From Mycobacterium intracellulare ATCC 13950 (GTDB lineage: Bacteria > Actinomycetota > Actinomycetes > Mycobacteriales > Mycobacteriaceae), in contig NC_016946.1 in assembly GCF_000277125.1 (NCBI RefSeq), positions 3,782,001-3,846,000 on the forward strand: DNA of 64,000 nt. The letters run 5' to 3'. Made by a program: the position numbers and the translations under genes. Positions 16,956 to 25,587 of this stretch are shown here, piece after piece. Below the pieces are notes generated by a model that saw nothing but the letters and a program-made list of their open reading frames with translations, was not told the DNA's origin and searched no databases. Positions within the stretch are counted from its first letter, which is position 1. Every line of letters begins with the position of its first letter.

Positions 16956-17829
16956 CCGCTCCCCGTTTGCCCTGGCGTTTCACCCGGCGATGCCAGGCGC
17001 CGCCGATCACGACGACCGCCAACGCGAGCATGGCCACCAGCCACGGCCATATTCCGTGCTGGTGCACCCAGCCGGCAGTCGCACCCTGCAGACGACCGAC
17101 CGCGGTGATCACCGCGTCCCGCGGGTTGGCGTTTGCGCCGAACAGGCGCACCTCGTAGCTGCCGTAGTAGGCCACGTACAGCCCGACCAGCACCAGCAGC
17201 GCGCCACCGATCCGGTTGACGAACGGCAGGATTCGGCGCAGCCGGTCCACCATCGCGGTGCTCGCCGTCGCGGCGGCGACGGCGAGCACACCGACGACCA
17301 GGGTCAGCCCCGCGCTGTAGGAGAGGTAGATCGCCACGCCGGTGACGATCGATCCCCCGCGCAGGCCGGCTGCGGTGACGGCCAGGAACGGTCCGATGGT
17401 GCACGACAGCGAGGCGACCGCGTAGCTGATGCCGTAGCCGTACATGGAGCCCAGCCGCACCGTGGGGGCCCACCTCGGCCCCAGCGGCCGCGAGGCCAGG
17501 GCCGACAGTTCCCGACCCGACAGCAGCCAGGCACCGAGCACGATCAACACCACGCCGACCAGCGCGGTGGCGTATGGCAGGTAGCGCTGCACGGTCGTGG
17601 CCGCCGACACGGTCAGCGCGCCGAACACGCCGAACACCGTCAAGAAGCCCAGCGCCATCCCGACGGTGGCCGCCAGCGCCCGCCCGGTGGCGGCCACCCC
17701 GGAGCGTTCGCCGGGTCGCCGGCCGCGCACCACCAGCAACAGGTAGGCGGGCAGCATGGCAAACCCACACGGATTCAGCGCGGCCACCAATCCGGCGGCG
17801 AAGGCCAGGCCGACCAGACCCTGGTCCAT
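16948..17829 (-). CDS. ccdA: CcdA/DsbD-type thiol-disulfide transport membrane protein (Rv2877c-like)
   Basis: The 293-residue membrane protein has about six to eight hydrophobic segments. Two conserved cysteines in family context are seen, in [11 protein letters not shown] near residue 21 and [12 protein letters not shown] near residue 145. CcdA-family proteins carry reducing equivalents from cytosolic thioredoxin across the membrane to exported thioredoxin-like proteins. The gene starts four bases after the stop of the MPT53-like thioredoxin, so the two probably form one transport and delivery unit. Confidence 0.92.
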   Translation of the reverse strand: MDQGLVGLAFAAGLVAALNPCGFAMLPAYLLLVVRGRRPGERSGVAATGRALAATVGMALGFLTVFGVFGALTVSAATTVQRYLPYATALVGVVLIVLGAWLLSGRELSALASRPLGPRWAPTVRLGSMYGYGISYAVASLSCTIGPFLAVTAAGLRGGSIVTGVAIYLSYSAGLTLVVGVLAVAAATASTAMVDRLRRILPFVNRIGGALLVLVGLYVAYYGSYEVRLFGANANPRDAVITAVGRLQGATAGWVHQHGIWPWLVAMLALAVVVIGGAWHRRVKRQGKRGAAT

Positions 17830-17833
17830 TTGG

Positions 17834-18343
17834 TCAGGACTTCAGCGCGGAGACCCGGTCGGAGAGCTCCTGCTGTGACATCGCCGAGGTCGGGTTGTTG
17901 ACGAAGGTCGAGCTGCCGTCCGCACGGTAGAACACGTAGGCGGGCTGCCAGGGGACGTTGTAGCGGGCCCAGATGGCGCCGTCGGTGTCGTTGAGGGTGG
18001 TGAAATTCAGGTTGTACTTGGAGACGAAGCCCTGCATCGCACCCACGTCCGCGTGCGCCGCGATGCCGACGAAAGCGACGCCGGGGTTGGCGGCCGCGAC
18101 CTGGCTGACGCCGGGGGCCTCTGCGTTGCAGTACGGGCACCACGGCGTCCAGAACCACAGCACCGCCGGCTTGCCCTGCAAACTGGCGCCACTGAAGGGT
18201 GCACCGCTCAGGGTCGTCGCGGTGAACTGCAATCGGTCGTCGGCGGCCTGCGCGCGTGGTCCGCTGGCCACGCCGACCATCATCGCGGCGACGACCAGCG
18301 CCGCGGCAAACGCTTTGTTCAGGGCTGACAAGCGAATCCTCAT
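17834..18343 (-). CDS. mpt53: Secreted thioredoxin-like DsbE protein (MPT53 family)
   Basis: The 169-residue product has an N-terminal signal peptide (basic MRIRLSALNK, hydrophobic AAALVVAAMMVGVA, cleavage near AQAADD). A thioredoxin fold with the redox motif TPWCPYCNAEAP follows. M. tuberculosis Mpt53 (Rv2878c) is an extracytoplasmic DsbE-like oxidoreductase. I chose the ATG at 18343 because it has a GAGGTG ribosome binding site and a normal signal peptide; an in-frame start at 18367 would add eight residues. It is cotranscribed with ccdA. Confidence 0.93.
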   Translation of the reverse strand: MRIRLSALNKAFAAALVVAAMMVGVASGPRAQAADDRLQFTATTLSGAPFSGASLQGKPAVLWFWTPWCPYCNAEAPGVSQVAAANPGVAFVGIAAHADVGAMQGFVSKYNLNFTTLNDTDGAIWARYNVPWQPAYVFYRADGSSTFVNNPTSAMSQQELSDRVSALKS

Positions 18344-18417
18344 GGCACACCTCATTACTGGAGTCATGCCTTACTCGACGGGACAGCCCGTAGTCCGGTT
18401 CATCCGCCCCCAGCGAG

Positions 18418-19521
18418 CTACCGGTTCTCGAAGGCCAGCTGGCCGCACGCGGCGCTGATCTCGCGGCCGCGGGTGTCGCGGACCGTGCAGGACACGCCCT
18501 TGGCGCGGACCCGCCGCACGAACTCGCGCTCGACCGCCTTCGGGCTCGCATCCCACTCGCTGCCCGGCGTCGGGTTCAGCGGGATCAGGTTGACGTGCAC
18601 CAACGGCCCCAGCGCGCGATGCAGCCGCTGCCCCAACAGGTCCGCCCGCCACGGCTGGTCGTTGACGTCACGGATCAGCGCGTACTCCACCGATACCCGC
18701 CGGCCGGTGACGTCGGCGTAATACCGTGCGGCGTCGAGCGCCTCGGCGATCTTCCACCGGTTGTTGACCGGCACCAGCGTGTCGCGCAGTTCGTCGTCGG
18801 GCGCGTGCAGCGACAGCGCCAGGGTCACCGCGAGCCCTTCGTCGGCGAGTTTGCGGATCGCGGGCGCCAGGCCGACCGTCGACACCGTCACCGAACGGGC
18901 CGAAATGCCGAACCCGTGGGGCGGCGCGGCGATGATGCGCCGCACCGCGGCGACCACCCGGGCGTAGTTGGCCAACGGCTCCCCCATGCCCATGAAGACC
19001 ACGTTGGACAGCCGCTGACTGGGGGGGCCGAAGTCGTCGCGCAGCACCGCGGCGGCGGCGCGCACCTGCTCGAGAATCTCGGCCGTCGACAGGTTGCGGC
19101 TCAACCCGCCCTGGCCCGTCGCGCAGAACGGACACGCCATGCCGCAGCCGGCCTGCGACGAGATGCACACCGTGTTGCGCTGCGGATAGCGCATCAACAC
19201 CGACTCCACGGTGACCCCATCGAGGGCCCGCCACAACGTCTTTCGCGTCTCGCCGGCGTCGCAGGCCACCTCGGAGACCGCGGTGAGCAGGATCGGGAAC
19301 ATCGTGTCGGCGATCGCGTCGCGCAGCCCGGCCGGCAGGTCGGTCATCTGCCGCGGGTCGGCGATCAGCCGCCCGTAGTACTGATGCGCCAGCTGCTTGG
19401 CGCGAAAGGCCGGCAGCCCCAGCTCGGCGACGGCGGCGGCGCGGCCGTCCGCGTCGAGATCGGCCAGGTGCCGCGGCGGCTTGCCGGGTCGCGGCTCGGA
19501 GAACACCAGTTGTTGGACCAT
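18418..19521 (-). CDS. rlmN: Dual-specificity 23S rRNA/tRNA adenine C2-methyltransferase RlmN
   Basis: RlmN is a radical-SAM enzyme that methylates A2503 of 23S rRNA and A37 of some tRNAs. The 367-residue product has the CxxxCxxC cluster motif in [12 protein letters not shown] near residue 125. [11 protein letters not shown] follows, with the acceptor cysteine in AACGQL near the C-terminus. The start follows the MVQQLVF reading, which matches the recalled mycobacterial N-terminus; a GTG at 19542 is an alternative. It is last in the pyrH-frr-cdsA-rlmN series, 32 bases after cdsA. Confidence 0.96.
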   Translation of the reverse strand: MVQQLVFSEPRPGKPPRHLADLDADGRAAAVAELGLPAFRAKQLAHQYYGRLIADPRQMTDLPAGLRDAIADTMFPILLTAVSEVACDAGETRKTLWRALDGVTVESVLMRYPQRNTVCISSQAGCGMACPFCATGQGGLSRNLSTAEILEQVRAAAAVLRDDFGPPSQRLSNVVFMGMGEPLANYARVVAAVRRIIAAPPHGFGISARSVTVSTVGLAPAIRKLADEGLAVTLALSLHAPDDELRDTLVPVNNRWKIAEALDAARYYADVTGRRVSVEYALIRDVNDQPWRADLLGQRLHRALGPLVHVNLIPLNPTPGSEWDASPKAVEREFVRRVRAKGVSCTVRDTRGREISAACGQLAFENR

Positions 19522-19553
19522 GACCTGTCCAGTATCGGTCACGTCGGGCCGAC

Positions 19554-20498
19554 CTAGGGAACGAGCGTCAGCACCGTCCACGCCGCGACCGCCGACGGCA
19601 GGACTCCGTCGAGGCGGTCCATCAGTCCGCCGTGGCCGGGCAGCAGCCGGCCCATGTCCTTGATGCCGAGGTCGCGCTTGATCTGTGATTCCACCAGATC
19701 GCCGAGCGTGCAGGTCAGCACCAGCACCAGACCCAGCAGCGCGCCCACCCACGGCGGTTTGCCGGCGAGGAAGGTCGCGGTCAGGGTCGCCGCGGTGATG
19801 CCCAGGACGAGCGAACCGGCGAGCCCCTCCCAGGACTTCTTCGGGCTGATCGCCGGGACCATCGGGTGCTTGCCGAACAACACGCCGACGGCGTAGCCGC
19901 CCACGTCCGACGCGACCACCGTGATCATCAGGCAGAACACCCGCCCCGCGCCGTCGGCGGGATACACCAGCAACGCGGCAAACGACGCGAACAGCGGCAC
20001 CCACGCGGCCAGGAAAATAGTGGCGGACGCGTCGCGCAGGTAGGACGGCGACGGGGACCCACCGGCGGGTTCGGGCGGTGTGCGGTTGTCCTGCATGAAC
20101 AATCGCCAAAACAGGCACGCCACCACGGTGACGCCGAACCCAGCCAGCGCGCCGGCGGCGTGGAACGGCCAGGTCAGCCACACCGTGAGCTGCCCGCCGG
20201 CCAGCAACGGGGTGACCGGAATGACGAATCCGGCTTCACGCAGCCGCCGCACCACCTCGTGGGTGGCGACCAGGATGGCCATCGCGACGATCGGGACCCA
20301 GAAGCGGGGGGCGAACACCAGCGTGACGACCAAAGCGCCGCCGATACCGGCGCCCACCGCGATCGCGGCGCGCAGGTCGCGGCCGGCCCGCGAGGTCTTC
20401 TTCGCGGGCGGCGGCATCGCCGTGAACGCAGGCTCCGGCTGGGCTGCGGCGCCGGGCTCGTCGGGCGGGGTGCCTGCGCCGGGATCTGGGGTAGCCAC
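19554..20498 (-). CDS. cdsA: Phosphatidate cytidylyltransferase CdsA
   Basis: CdsA makes CDP-diacylglycerol from phosphatidic acid and CTP, the precursor of phosphatidylinositol, cardiolipin and PIMs. The 314-residue product has a Pro/Ala-rich cytoplasmic N-terminus of about 45 residues and seven to eight membrane helices. The family signature near the end reads [18 protein letters not shown] and then [12 protein letters not shown]. It lies 32 bases downstream of frr and 32 bases upstream of rlmN on the same strand. Confidence 0.96.
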   Translation of the reverse strand: MATPDPGAGTPPDEPGAAAQPEPAFTAMPPPAKKTSRAGRDLRAAIAVGAGIGGALVVTLVFAPRFWVPIVAMAILVATHEVVRRLREAGFVIPVTPLLAGGQLTVWLTWPFHAAGALAGFGVTVVACLFWRLFMQDNRTPPEPAGGSPSPSYLRDASATIFLAAWVPLFASFAALLVYPADGAGRVFCLMITVVASDVGGYAVGVLFGKHPMVPAISPKKSWEGLAGSLVLGITAATLTATFLAGKPPWVGALLGLVLVLTCTLGDLVESQIKRDLGIKDMGRLLPGHGGLMDRLDGVLPSAVAAWTVLTLVP

Positions 20499-20530
20499 GG
20501 GCCTGAGTCAACTTAGCTGCCGAGTGGTCG

Positions 20531-21088
20531 CTAGACCTCCAGCAGCTCGCCTTCTTTGTGCTTGACCAACTCTTCGATCTGGGTGGTGTACTGGTGCGTG
20601 GTCTTGTCCAGGTCCTTTTCGGCCCGGCCGACCTCGTCCTCGCCGGCCTCGCCGTCCTTGCGGATGCGGTGCAGCTCCTCCATCGCCTTGCGGCGGATGT
20701 TGCGCACCGAGACCTTGGCGTCCTCCCCCTTGCTCTTGGCCTGTTTGACCAGCTCGCGGCGGCGTTCCTCGGTGAGCTGCGGGACCGCCACGCGGATCAG
20801 GGTGCCGTCGTTGGTGGGATTCACGCCCAGGTCGGAGTTGCGGATCGCCGTCTCGATCGCGCCCACCTGGCTCGCCTCGTAGGGCTTGATCACCACCAGG
20901 CGCGCCTCGGGGACGTTGATGCTCGCCAGCTGCGTGATGGGGGTGGCGGCGCCGTAGTAATCGATCACGATCCGCGAGAACATGCCGGGATTGGCGCGCC
21001 CGGTCCGGATGGTCGACAAGTCGTCGCGGGCGACCGCTACCGCCTTCTCCATTTTCTCTTCAGCGTCGAAGAGAGCCTCGTCAATCAT
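20531..21088 (-). CDS. frr: Ribosome recycling factor
   Basis: RRF, with EF-G, splits the post-termination ribosome. The 185-residue length is standard and the conserved blocks are present: the N-terminal [15 protein letters not shown], the [14 protein letters not shown] hinge region, and [14 protein letters not shown] in the coiled-coil domain. The gene is 15 bases downstream of pyrH, the common pyrH-frr pair, and upstream of cdsA. Confidence 0.97.
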   Translation of the reverse strand: MIDEALFDAEEKMEKAVAVARDDLSTIRTGRANPGMFSRIVIDYYGAATPITQLASINVPEARLVVIKPYEASQVGAIETAIRNSDLGVNPTNDGTLIRVAVPQLTEERRRELVKQAKSKGEDAKVSVRNIRRKAMEELHRIRKDGEAGEDEVGRAEKDLDKTTHQYTTQIEELVKHKEGELLEV

Positions 21089-21103
21089 CTGCGCCGCTCC
21101 TCA

Positions 21104-21901
21104 TCAGGTGGTGACCAGAGTCCCGATTTTCTCACCAGCGACCGCCCGGGCGATATTGCCATTGGTCAGCAGGTTGAACACCAGGATCGGCATGCCATTG
21201 TCCATGCACAGGCTGAATGCGGTGGCATCGGCCACTCGTAGCCCGCGGTCGATGACCTCGCGATGACTGATCGCGGTGATCAGCTCGGCCTCGGGATACT
21301 GCCGCGGGTCCGCGGAGAAGACGCCATCGACGGCCTTGGCCATCAACACCACCTCGGCGCCGATCTCGAGCGCCCGCTGTGCGGCGGTGGTGTCGGTGGA
21401 GAAGTACGGCAGGCCCATGCCGGCACCGAAGATCACCACGCGCCCCTTTTCCAGGTGGCGTACGGCGCGCAGGGGCAGGTAGGGCTCGGCGACCTGACCC
21501 ATGGTGATCGCGGTCTGGACGCGGGTGACGATGCCTTCCTTCTCCAGAAAGTCTTGCAGCGCGAGGCTGTTCATGACGGTGCCCAGCATGCCCATGTAGT
21601 CCGAACGGGTGCGTTCCATGCCGCGCTGCTGCAGCTGCGCCCCCCGGAAGAAGTTGCCCCCGCCGATCACGACGGCGACCTGGACGCCGCCGCGGACCAC
21701 CTCGGCGATCTGCTGCGCCACCAGCGCCACGACGTCGGGATCCAAGCCGACCTGCCCGCCGCCGAACATTTCGCCGCCGAGCTTGAGTAGCACTCGCGAA
21801 TACCTGGCCCGGGTCAGCGCCTGGCCGGAAGCCAGTCCGTTCGTGGGCTCCTGCCTCGGAGCCGCCGGGCCGGCGACGTGGGGCTCCCTGGACTCCGTCA
21901 T
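21104..21901 (-). CDS. pyrH: UMP kinase
   Basis: PyrH phosphorylates UMP to UDP with ATP in pyrimidine nucleotide synthesis. The core begins at [13 protein letters not shown] around residue 38. The nucleotide-binding segments [10 protein letters not shown] and [16 protein letters not shown] follow. The 265-residue product has an N-terminal extension of about 30 residues before the core, common in mycobacteria. It is the first gene of the pyrH-frr-cdsA-rlmN run. Confidence 0.97.
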   Translation of the reverse strand: MTESREPHVAGPAAPRQEPTNGLASGQALTRARYSRVLLKLGGEMFGGGQVGLDPDVVALVAQQIAEVVRGGVQVAVVIGGGNFFRGAQLQQRGMERTRSDYMGMLGTVMNSLALQDFLEKEGIVTRVQTAITMGQVAEPYLPLRAVRHLEKGRVVIFGAGMGLPYFSTDTTAAQRALEIGAEVVLMAKAVDGVFSADPRQYPEAELITAISHREVIDRGLRVADATAFSLCMDNGMPILVFNLLTNGNIARAVAGEKIGTLVTT

Positions 21902-22226
21902 CAGACTCCTCGCATGAGAGTGCCATCCCGGGCGATCTCATCCGGAACGGCATTTCACATCCTGCCTCATCGCAGCACAACGGGGCGTCGGTGGGGTGCA
22001 TTATGCGCACAGTTGGCGTGCGGGAGCGATTTTCGAGCCTGCCGGTACCGAATGTTCCGACGCCCGGCGCTGCGTTTGAGCCGCCGACGGCAGGGGAACC
22101 CGCTACAACGCGGTGACATATGCGGTCTCGAGCAATGAGGACCGGGTTCGCCGTATGACCGGATCGATCGCTCGCGATCGTTGAGCGTGGATCGCTCACA
22201 GTACGCCAACGAGGAGGAACGGATCC
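21902..22226. promoter_or_regulatory. Divergent intergenic region between pyrH and the CsbD-like gene
   Basis: No gene was found in this 325-base spacer. It must hold the pyrH promoter on the minus strand and the CsbD-like promoter on the plus strand. On the plus strand GTTT at 22074-22077 and GGGGAA at 22093-22098 are 15 bases apart, close to the mycobacterial stress sigma factor SigF pattern (GGTTT then GGGTA). The purine-rich GAGGAGGAA just before the CsbD-like start is a strong ribosome binding site. Confidence 0.4.
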
Positions 22227-22466
22227 ATGGCGGAAGAAAACAAGTCGGGACCCGCTGAAGCGGTGAAGGGCGTCGTCGAGGACGTCAAGGGTAAGGCCAA
22301 GGAGGCCGTAGGCGCGGTGGCCGGTCGCGATGACCTGACCCGTGAAGGCCAGGCGCAGCAGGACAAGGCCGAAGCGCAGCGTGACGCGGCGAAGAAGGAA
22401 GCCGAGGCGGAAGCCGCGCGTGGCGGCGCCGAGGCGGCCGAGGAGCGCCAGAAGTCCAACCAGTAG
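22227..22466 (+). CDS. CsbD-like small stress protein
   Basis: The 79-residue product is highly charged and almost wholly helical (AEAVKGVVEDVKGKAKEAVG, then AAKKEAEAEAARGGAEAAEE). The KGKAKEAVGAVAG stretch is the core of the CsbD family, proteins of unknown biochemistry that accumulate under general stress. Mycobacterial relatives have been described as microaggregate-binding proteins. A strong GAGGAGGAA ribosome binding site precedes the ATG and a hairpin terminator follows the stop, so this is a monocistronic, probably well-expressed gene. Confidence 0.9.
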   Translation: MAEENKSGPAEAVKGVVEDVKGKAKEAVGAVAGRDDLTREGQAQQDKAEAQRDAAKKEAEAEAARGGAEAAEERQKSNQ

Positions 22467-22478
22467 CTTGATGGGAAA

Positions 22479-22520
22479 GATGGGTCCGGTCCATGAAAAT
22501 GGGCCGGGCCCATCGACTTT
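22479..22520 (+). terminator. Hairpin terminator of the CsbD-like gene
   Basis: A 16-bp stem (GATGGGTCCGGTCCAT paired with ATGGGCCGGGCCCATC) contains two G-U wobbles and closes on a GAAA tetraloop. GACTTT follows. The stem begins 13 bases after the stop codon. The short T run makes it a clear though not perfect intrinsic terminator, unusual in a genome with few such structures. Confidence 0.85.
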
Positions 22521-22657
22521 CTCCAGCGCGCCGGCCTGAGTTTGCATAGCTTTGCATAGTTTTCGGCCGAGTGGGTAAACAGCCCTAGCGCTGCCAGACA
22601 TCTCGCGGGAGGCGCCTACGGACCGGGGGGAACGCAGGGACCTCACGAGGTTTGGAG

Positions 22658-23380
22658 ATGTCGTTGGACAGGTCGATGGACATTGTGGTGCTCACCGACG
22701 AGGCTGATTTCGAATCGGCCTTACCGGATTTGACCACGTTCGCGCTCCCGGCGCGCGTGGCGCTGACCGCCCACACCGACGGTCATTGCGCCACCGCCGA
22801 CGTGGCGATCGTCGACGCGCGCAGCAACATGCCTGCGGCCCAGGCGGTTAGCCGCCGACTGGCGGCGCAGAATCCCGCTACCGCGGTGGTGGCCCTGGTG
22901 AGGCCGGCGGATTGCGCCGCGGTCGACACCGATGGCAATTTCGACGACGTGATGCTGCCCGGCACCGGCGCGGACGAGCTGCGGGCGCGGTTGCGGCTGG
23001 CGGTCGGCCGCCGCCGCGGCACCGCCGACGGCATCTTGAAGTTCGGCGACCTCCGCCTGCACCCGGCGAGCTTCACCGCGTCGCTGGACGGCCACGACCT
23101 GACTCTGACCCTGACCGAGTTCAGATTGCTGAGTTTCCTTGTGCTGCATGCCGGCCAGGCCTTCACGCGCACCCGATTGATGCGGGAGGCGTGCGGCTAT
23201 GACAGCAACAGCCGGGCCCGCACGGTCGACGTCCACATCCGGCGACTGCGCGCCAAGCTCGGCACCCGGCACGAATTCATGATCGGCACCGTCCGCGGGG
23301 TCGGTTACCGGGCGCCCACGCCCCCGCAACCGGAGTGGGTGCTCGCCGATCCGGCGCTGACACCCACGCGGGCAACCTGA
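22658..23380 (+). CDS. OmpR/PhoB-type winged-helix transcriptional regulator (Rv2884-like)
   Basis: The C-terminal 100 residues form an OmpR-family DNA-binding domain: LTLTEFRLLSFLVLHAGQAFTR, SRARTVDVHIRRLRAKLG and FMIGTVRGVGYR. The N-terminal half has the size of a receiver domain but lacks the usual acidic pair plus phospho-accepting Asp in clear context, so it may be phosphorylation-independent. No histidine kinase gene is adjacent. The ATG at 22658 is used; TTG 22652 and ATG 22676 (MDIVVLTD) are alternatives. It converges on the acyltransferase gene. Confidence 0.85.
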   Translation: MSLDRSMDIVVLTDEADFESALPDLTTFALPARVALTAHTDGHCATADVAIVDARSNMPAAQAVSRRLAAQNPATAVVALVRPADCAAVDTDGNFDDVMLPGTGADELRARLRLAVGRRRGTADGILKFGDLRLHPASFTASLDGHDLTLTLTEFRLLSFLVLHAGQAFTRTRLMREACGYDSNSRARTVDVHIRRLRAKLGTRHEFMIGTVRGVGYRAPTPPQPEWVLADPALTPTRAT

Positions 23381-23425
23381 TCCACGACGCCCTCATCGAC
23401 GTGGCCGCAACGGTTTTCGCGGCCG

Positions 23426-24364
23426 TCACCCGAAGAACGGGAAGGCGCGCTTGCGCGCCAGCGCGTCCATGCCCTCCTGGATGGAATCCTGCACTTCGTG
23501 GTATTTGCGGTCGATGTATTCCTCGTCGTCCGCCCGCGCGGGGTCGTGGTCGAGTTCCACGGCGGGCATGAAGCGCGTCCTGATCTTGGCCGGCAGCGGC
23601 AGTTGGGGCAGCGCCGCCGGGGCGATCCCCCACGGCAGCGAGATCGCCAGCGGGAACACCTTGAGCCGCAGTAACCGGTCCAGTTGCAAGGCTTTTGACA
23701 GCCGGTCGCCGCGGATCAGCACGGGCATCGCGTCGGCCCCGCCGACGGTGGCGATGGGCACGATCGGCACCCCGGCCCGGATCGCCATCTTGACGAAGCC
23801 CGTCCGCCCGGCGAGGTTGGCCCGATCGCGCTCCGTCCATGGGCGCAGCGAGTCCACTTCCCCACCCGGCCACAGCGCGACGTCACGCCCTTCGGCCAGG
23901 GCGGTGGCGATCGCGTCCGGGGCGGCCGGGAGCACCCCCATCGACCGGAAGTAGCGCCCGAACAACGGGATTGCCATCAACGCGTCATGGGCGGTGCCGT
24001 GCAGCGGCCGGTCCTGGCCGAACCGTCGCCACCATTGCAGACCAACCGTCCAGGCGTCCCACACGAACGGGGCCCCGGAGTGGATCCCGACCAGCAGCGC
24101 CGGCGGTGCTTCCGGAATGTTCTCCCAGCCGTCGATCTCCATCCGAAACCAATAGTCCACCAGCACATTCCACAAATACTTCTGTCGCTGCAGGGCGGCC
24201 TCGTCCTGGCCGGACAGATCCCAGCGGCCGGCGCGCTCGGCGACCCAGCCGCTCAGCCCGCCGCTGTGTTCGCTGCGCCGCTCGTCCATCGCCGCTCGCG
24301 TTCGCTCGGCGTTGCGTTGCGCTTGTTTGCGCACGCTCGCCGGCCTGTGGTCCGGGTTACTCAT
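23426..24364 (-). CDS. PlsC-like lysophospholipid acyltransferase family protein
   Basis: The 312-residue product resembles mycobacterial members of the glycerolipid acyltransferase family. It has GIHSGAPFVWDAW in the position of the HxxxxD catalytic block, although the His-Asp spacing is longer than in classical PlsC, then GRYFRSMGVLPA and WPGGEVDSLRPW. FVKMAIRAGVPIVPIATVGG is the usual substrate-binding segment. It probably acylates a lipid at the inner membrane face. It lies downstream of the MPT63-like gene beyond a terminator and converges on the winged-helix regulator. Confidence 0.8.
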   Translation of the reverse strand: MSNPDHRPASVRKQAQRNAERTRAAMDERRSEHSGGLSGWVAERAGRWDLSGQDEAALQRQKYLWNVLVDYWFRMEIDGWENIPEAPPALLVGIHSGAPFVWDAWTVGLQWWRRFGQDRPLHGTAHDALMAIPLFGRYFRSMGVLPAAPDAIATALAEGRDVALWPGGEVDSLRPWTERDRANLAGRTGFVKMAIRAGVPIVPIATVGGADAMPVLIRGDRLSKALQLDRLLRLKVFPLAISLPWGIAPAALPQLPLPAKIRTRFMPAVELDHDPARADDEEYIDRKYHEVQDSIQEGMDALARKRAFPFFG

Positions 24365-24410
24365 GAATGCCGGGTACCCGGTTCACCCGCGCCCGATTCG
24401 TCGGGACGCA

Positions 24411-24445
24411 AAAACTCCCCGCACCACGGGGGTGCGGGGAGTTTT
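24411..24445 (-). terminator. Rho-independent terminator after the MPT63-like gene
   Basis: A perfect 15-bp stem (AAAACTCCCCGCACC and its complement) with a five-base loop is followed on the minus strand by a run of five T residues. It starts 10 bases after the MPT63-like stop. This is one of the two clearest hairpin terminators in the window and separates that gene from the acyltransferase gene. Confidence 0.92.
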
Positions 24446-24455
24446 GCCGGCCGGA

Positions 24456-25034
24456 TCAGGCGCTGGGCGCCGGCGCCGGCGGGGCACCGGGTGCCGGGCT
24501 GTTCGGCGCGCCGGGCGCCGGGCTGTTGATCGTCCCGGACGCGGAGCCGCCCTCCATGTTCGACGTCCAGATCAGGACGTCTTGCATGCCGTCGTTGTAG
24601 ACGACGCCGTTGGGGGGCGCGCCGGTCACGTCGAAGTACAGCGTGCCGGTCGACTCGCTGCCCTGCGGGATCGGCGCGGGGCTGAGCCCGTTCGGGGTCC
24701 CGACCTTGTCGATCACCCGGTAATTCTGACCGTTGGGTCCGCGGGCGATGAAGTCGTTGACCATCGGGGTCACGAGGCCGGCCTCCGACCGGGCGCTGAT
24801 GTCCGCCTGGTAGAGCGTGCCCTTGGGCGTGTAGCCCGGGATGGTGACATTGCTCGGCTGCAGGTTGCTCACGGTGTAATTAGTGATCAGGGCGCCGTCC
24901 ACGAGCTGTTCGCTGGTGCCGAATCCCTGAATGTTGGGCGGCGGCGAAGCCAAAGCCGGCGCCGCGGCGAAAACGCCCGCGGCCGCAATCCCGGCGGCGG
25001 CAACTGTCTTAATGGCCGTCTTGGTGACCTTCAT
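24456..25034 (-). CDS. MPT63-family secreted antigen-like protein
   Basis: The 192-residue product has a clear signal peptide (MKVTKTAIKTVAAAG, cleavage near ALASPP). A beta-rich domain follows that matches the MPT63 (Rv1926c) family: LQPSNVTIPGYTPKGTLYQA, SEAGLVTPMVNDF, NYRVIDKVG, STGTLYFDVTG and NDGMQDVLIW. MPT63 is a small secreted immunoglobulin-like beta-sandwich protein of unknown role. Unlike M. tuberculosis MPT63, it carries a C-terminal tail of about 25 residues rich in Pro, Ala and Gly with a repeated NSPAPGAP unit. An AAGGA ribosome binding site precedes the ATG. Confidence 0.9.
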   Translation of the reverse strand: MKVTKTAIKTVAAAGIAAAGVFAAAPALASPPPNIQGFGTSEQLVDGALITNYTVSNLQPSNVTIPGYTPKGTLYQADISARSEAGLVTPMVNDFIARGPNGQNYRVIDKVGTPNGLSPAPIPQGSESTGTLYFDVTGAPPNGVVYNDGMQDVLIWTSNMEGGSASGTINSPAPGAPNSPAPGAPPAPAPSA

Positions 25035-25330
25035 TCTTCATTCCTTTCGTCGCACACAAACGCCCCCCGTCAAGGGCATGCAGATATACGCAGCGAAATA
25101 GCCATGCGGCTCCGGCTTTAAACATCTACCCGCGCCGCACGCCAATAATCGGGTCCATTAGCTGGTGAAATGCGGGTGTTTTCGCCGACGACATCTTTGG
25201 TAACAGAACACAACACCCGCATCACCGCTAACACCCGCCGCGCGCCCCGATTAAGCCGTGCGCCGCCGGGTAACCGGTGCGCGAAGGCGTTCTGAGCACA
25301 GGCCGAGACATCCGCGAAGGGGGCGATCGC
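25035..25330. promoter_or_regulatory. Divergent intergenic region with an 11-bp inverted repeat
   Basis: No gene was recognised in this 296-base spacer between the divergent MPT63-like and small acidic protein genes. ATGCGGGTGTT at 25170-25180 is repeated inverted at 25212-25222, and AACACCCGC recurs directly at 25229-25237. Between the arms, GTTTT at 25178 and GGTAAC at 25199 resemble a SigF-type promoter reading toward the stress genes. Regulator binding is inferred. Confidence 0.4.
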
Positions 25331-25507
25331 GTGCAACGTGGCAACTCCAAGCACAGCTCACGGGAAGACGACGAGCTCAAGCACGAACTGGAAGGCACGG
25401 TCCGCGGCAATCGGTCCAGCCGTAGCGAGGAGTGGCGGGACCCGGAGCCGCCGGCCGACGACGATCCGGACGTTCCGACCGCCGGCCCGACCCGTCGCGA
25501 ATCGTAA
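25331..25507 (+). CDS. Small acidic hypothetical protein
   Basis: The GTG start gives 58 residues beginning MQRGNSKHSSREDDELKHEL and ending in a Pro/Asp-rich tail (EEWRDPEPPADDDPDVPT). I recall similar short hydrophilic proteins of unknown function in actinobacteria, often beside stress genes. An upstream in-frame start at 25277 would add 18 residues. It lies 80 bases upstream of the stress-type SDR gene on the same strand and is probably cotranscribed with it. Confidence 0.6.
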   Translation: MQRGNSKHSSREDDELKHELEGTVRGNRSSRSEEWRDPEPPADDDPDVPTAGPTRRES

Positions 25508-25587
25508 AGCGGGAAGCGGCGCGGGCGTTTGCCCGGGCCCGCTTCTCCAATGCATGGCCAACTTTCGAGCGAGGCAAAGGAAATCAG

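Noticed and set aside
18418..20181. Continuous minus-strand frame running upstream of rlmN through the cdsA region
   Set aside because: The part upstream of 19521 is out of frame with the clear cdsA coding sequence and has no rlmN-like domain, so it does not represent an N-terminal fusion.
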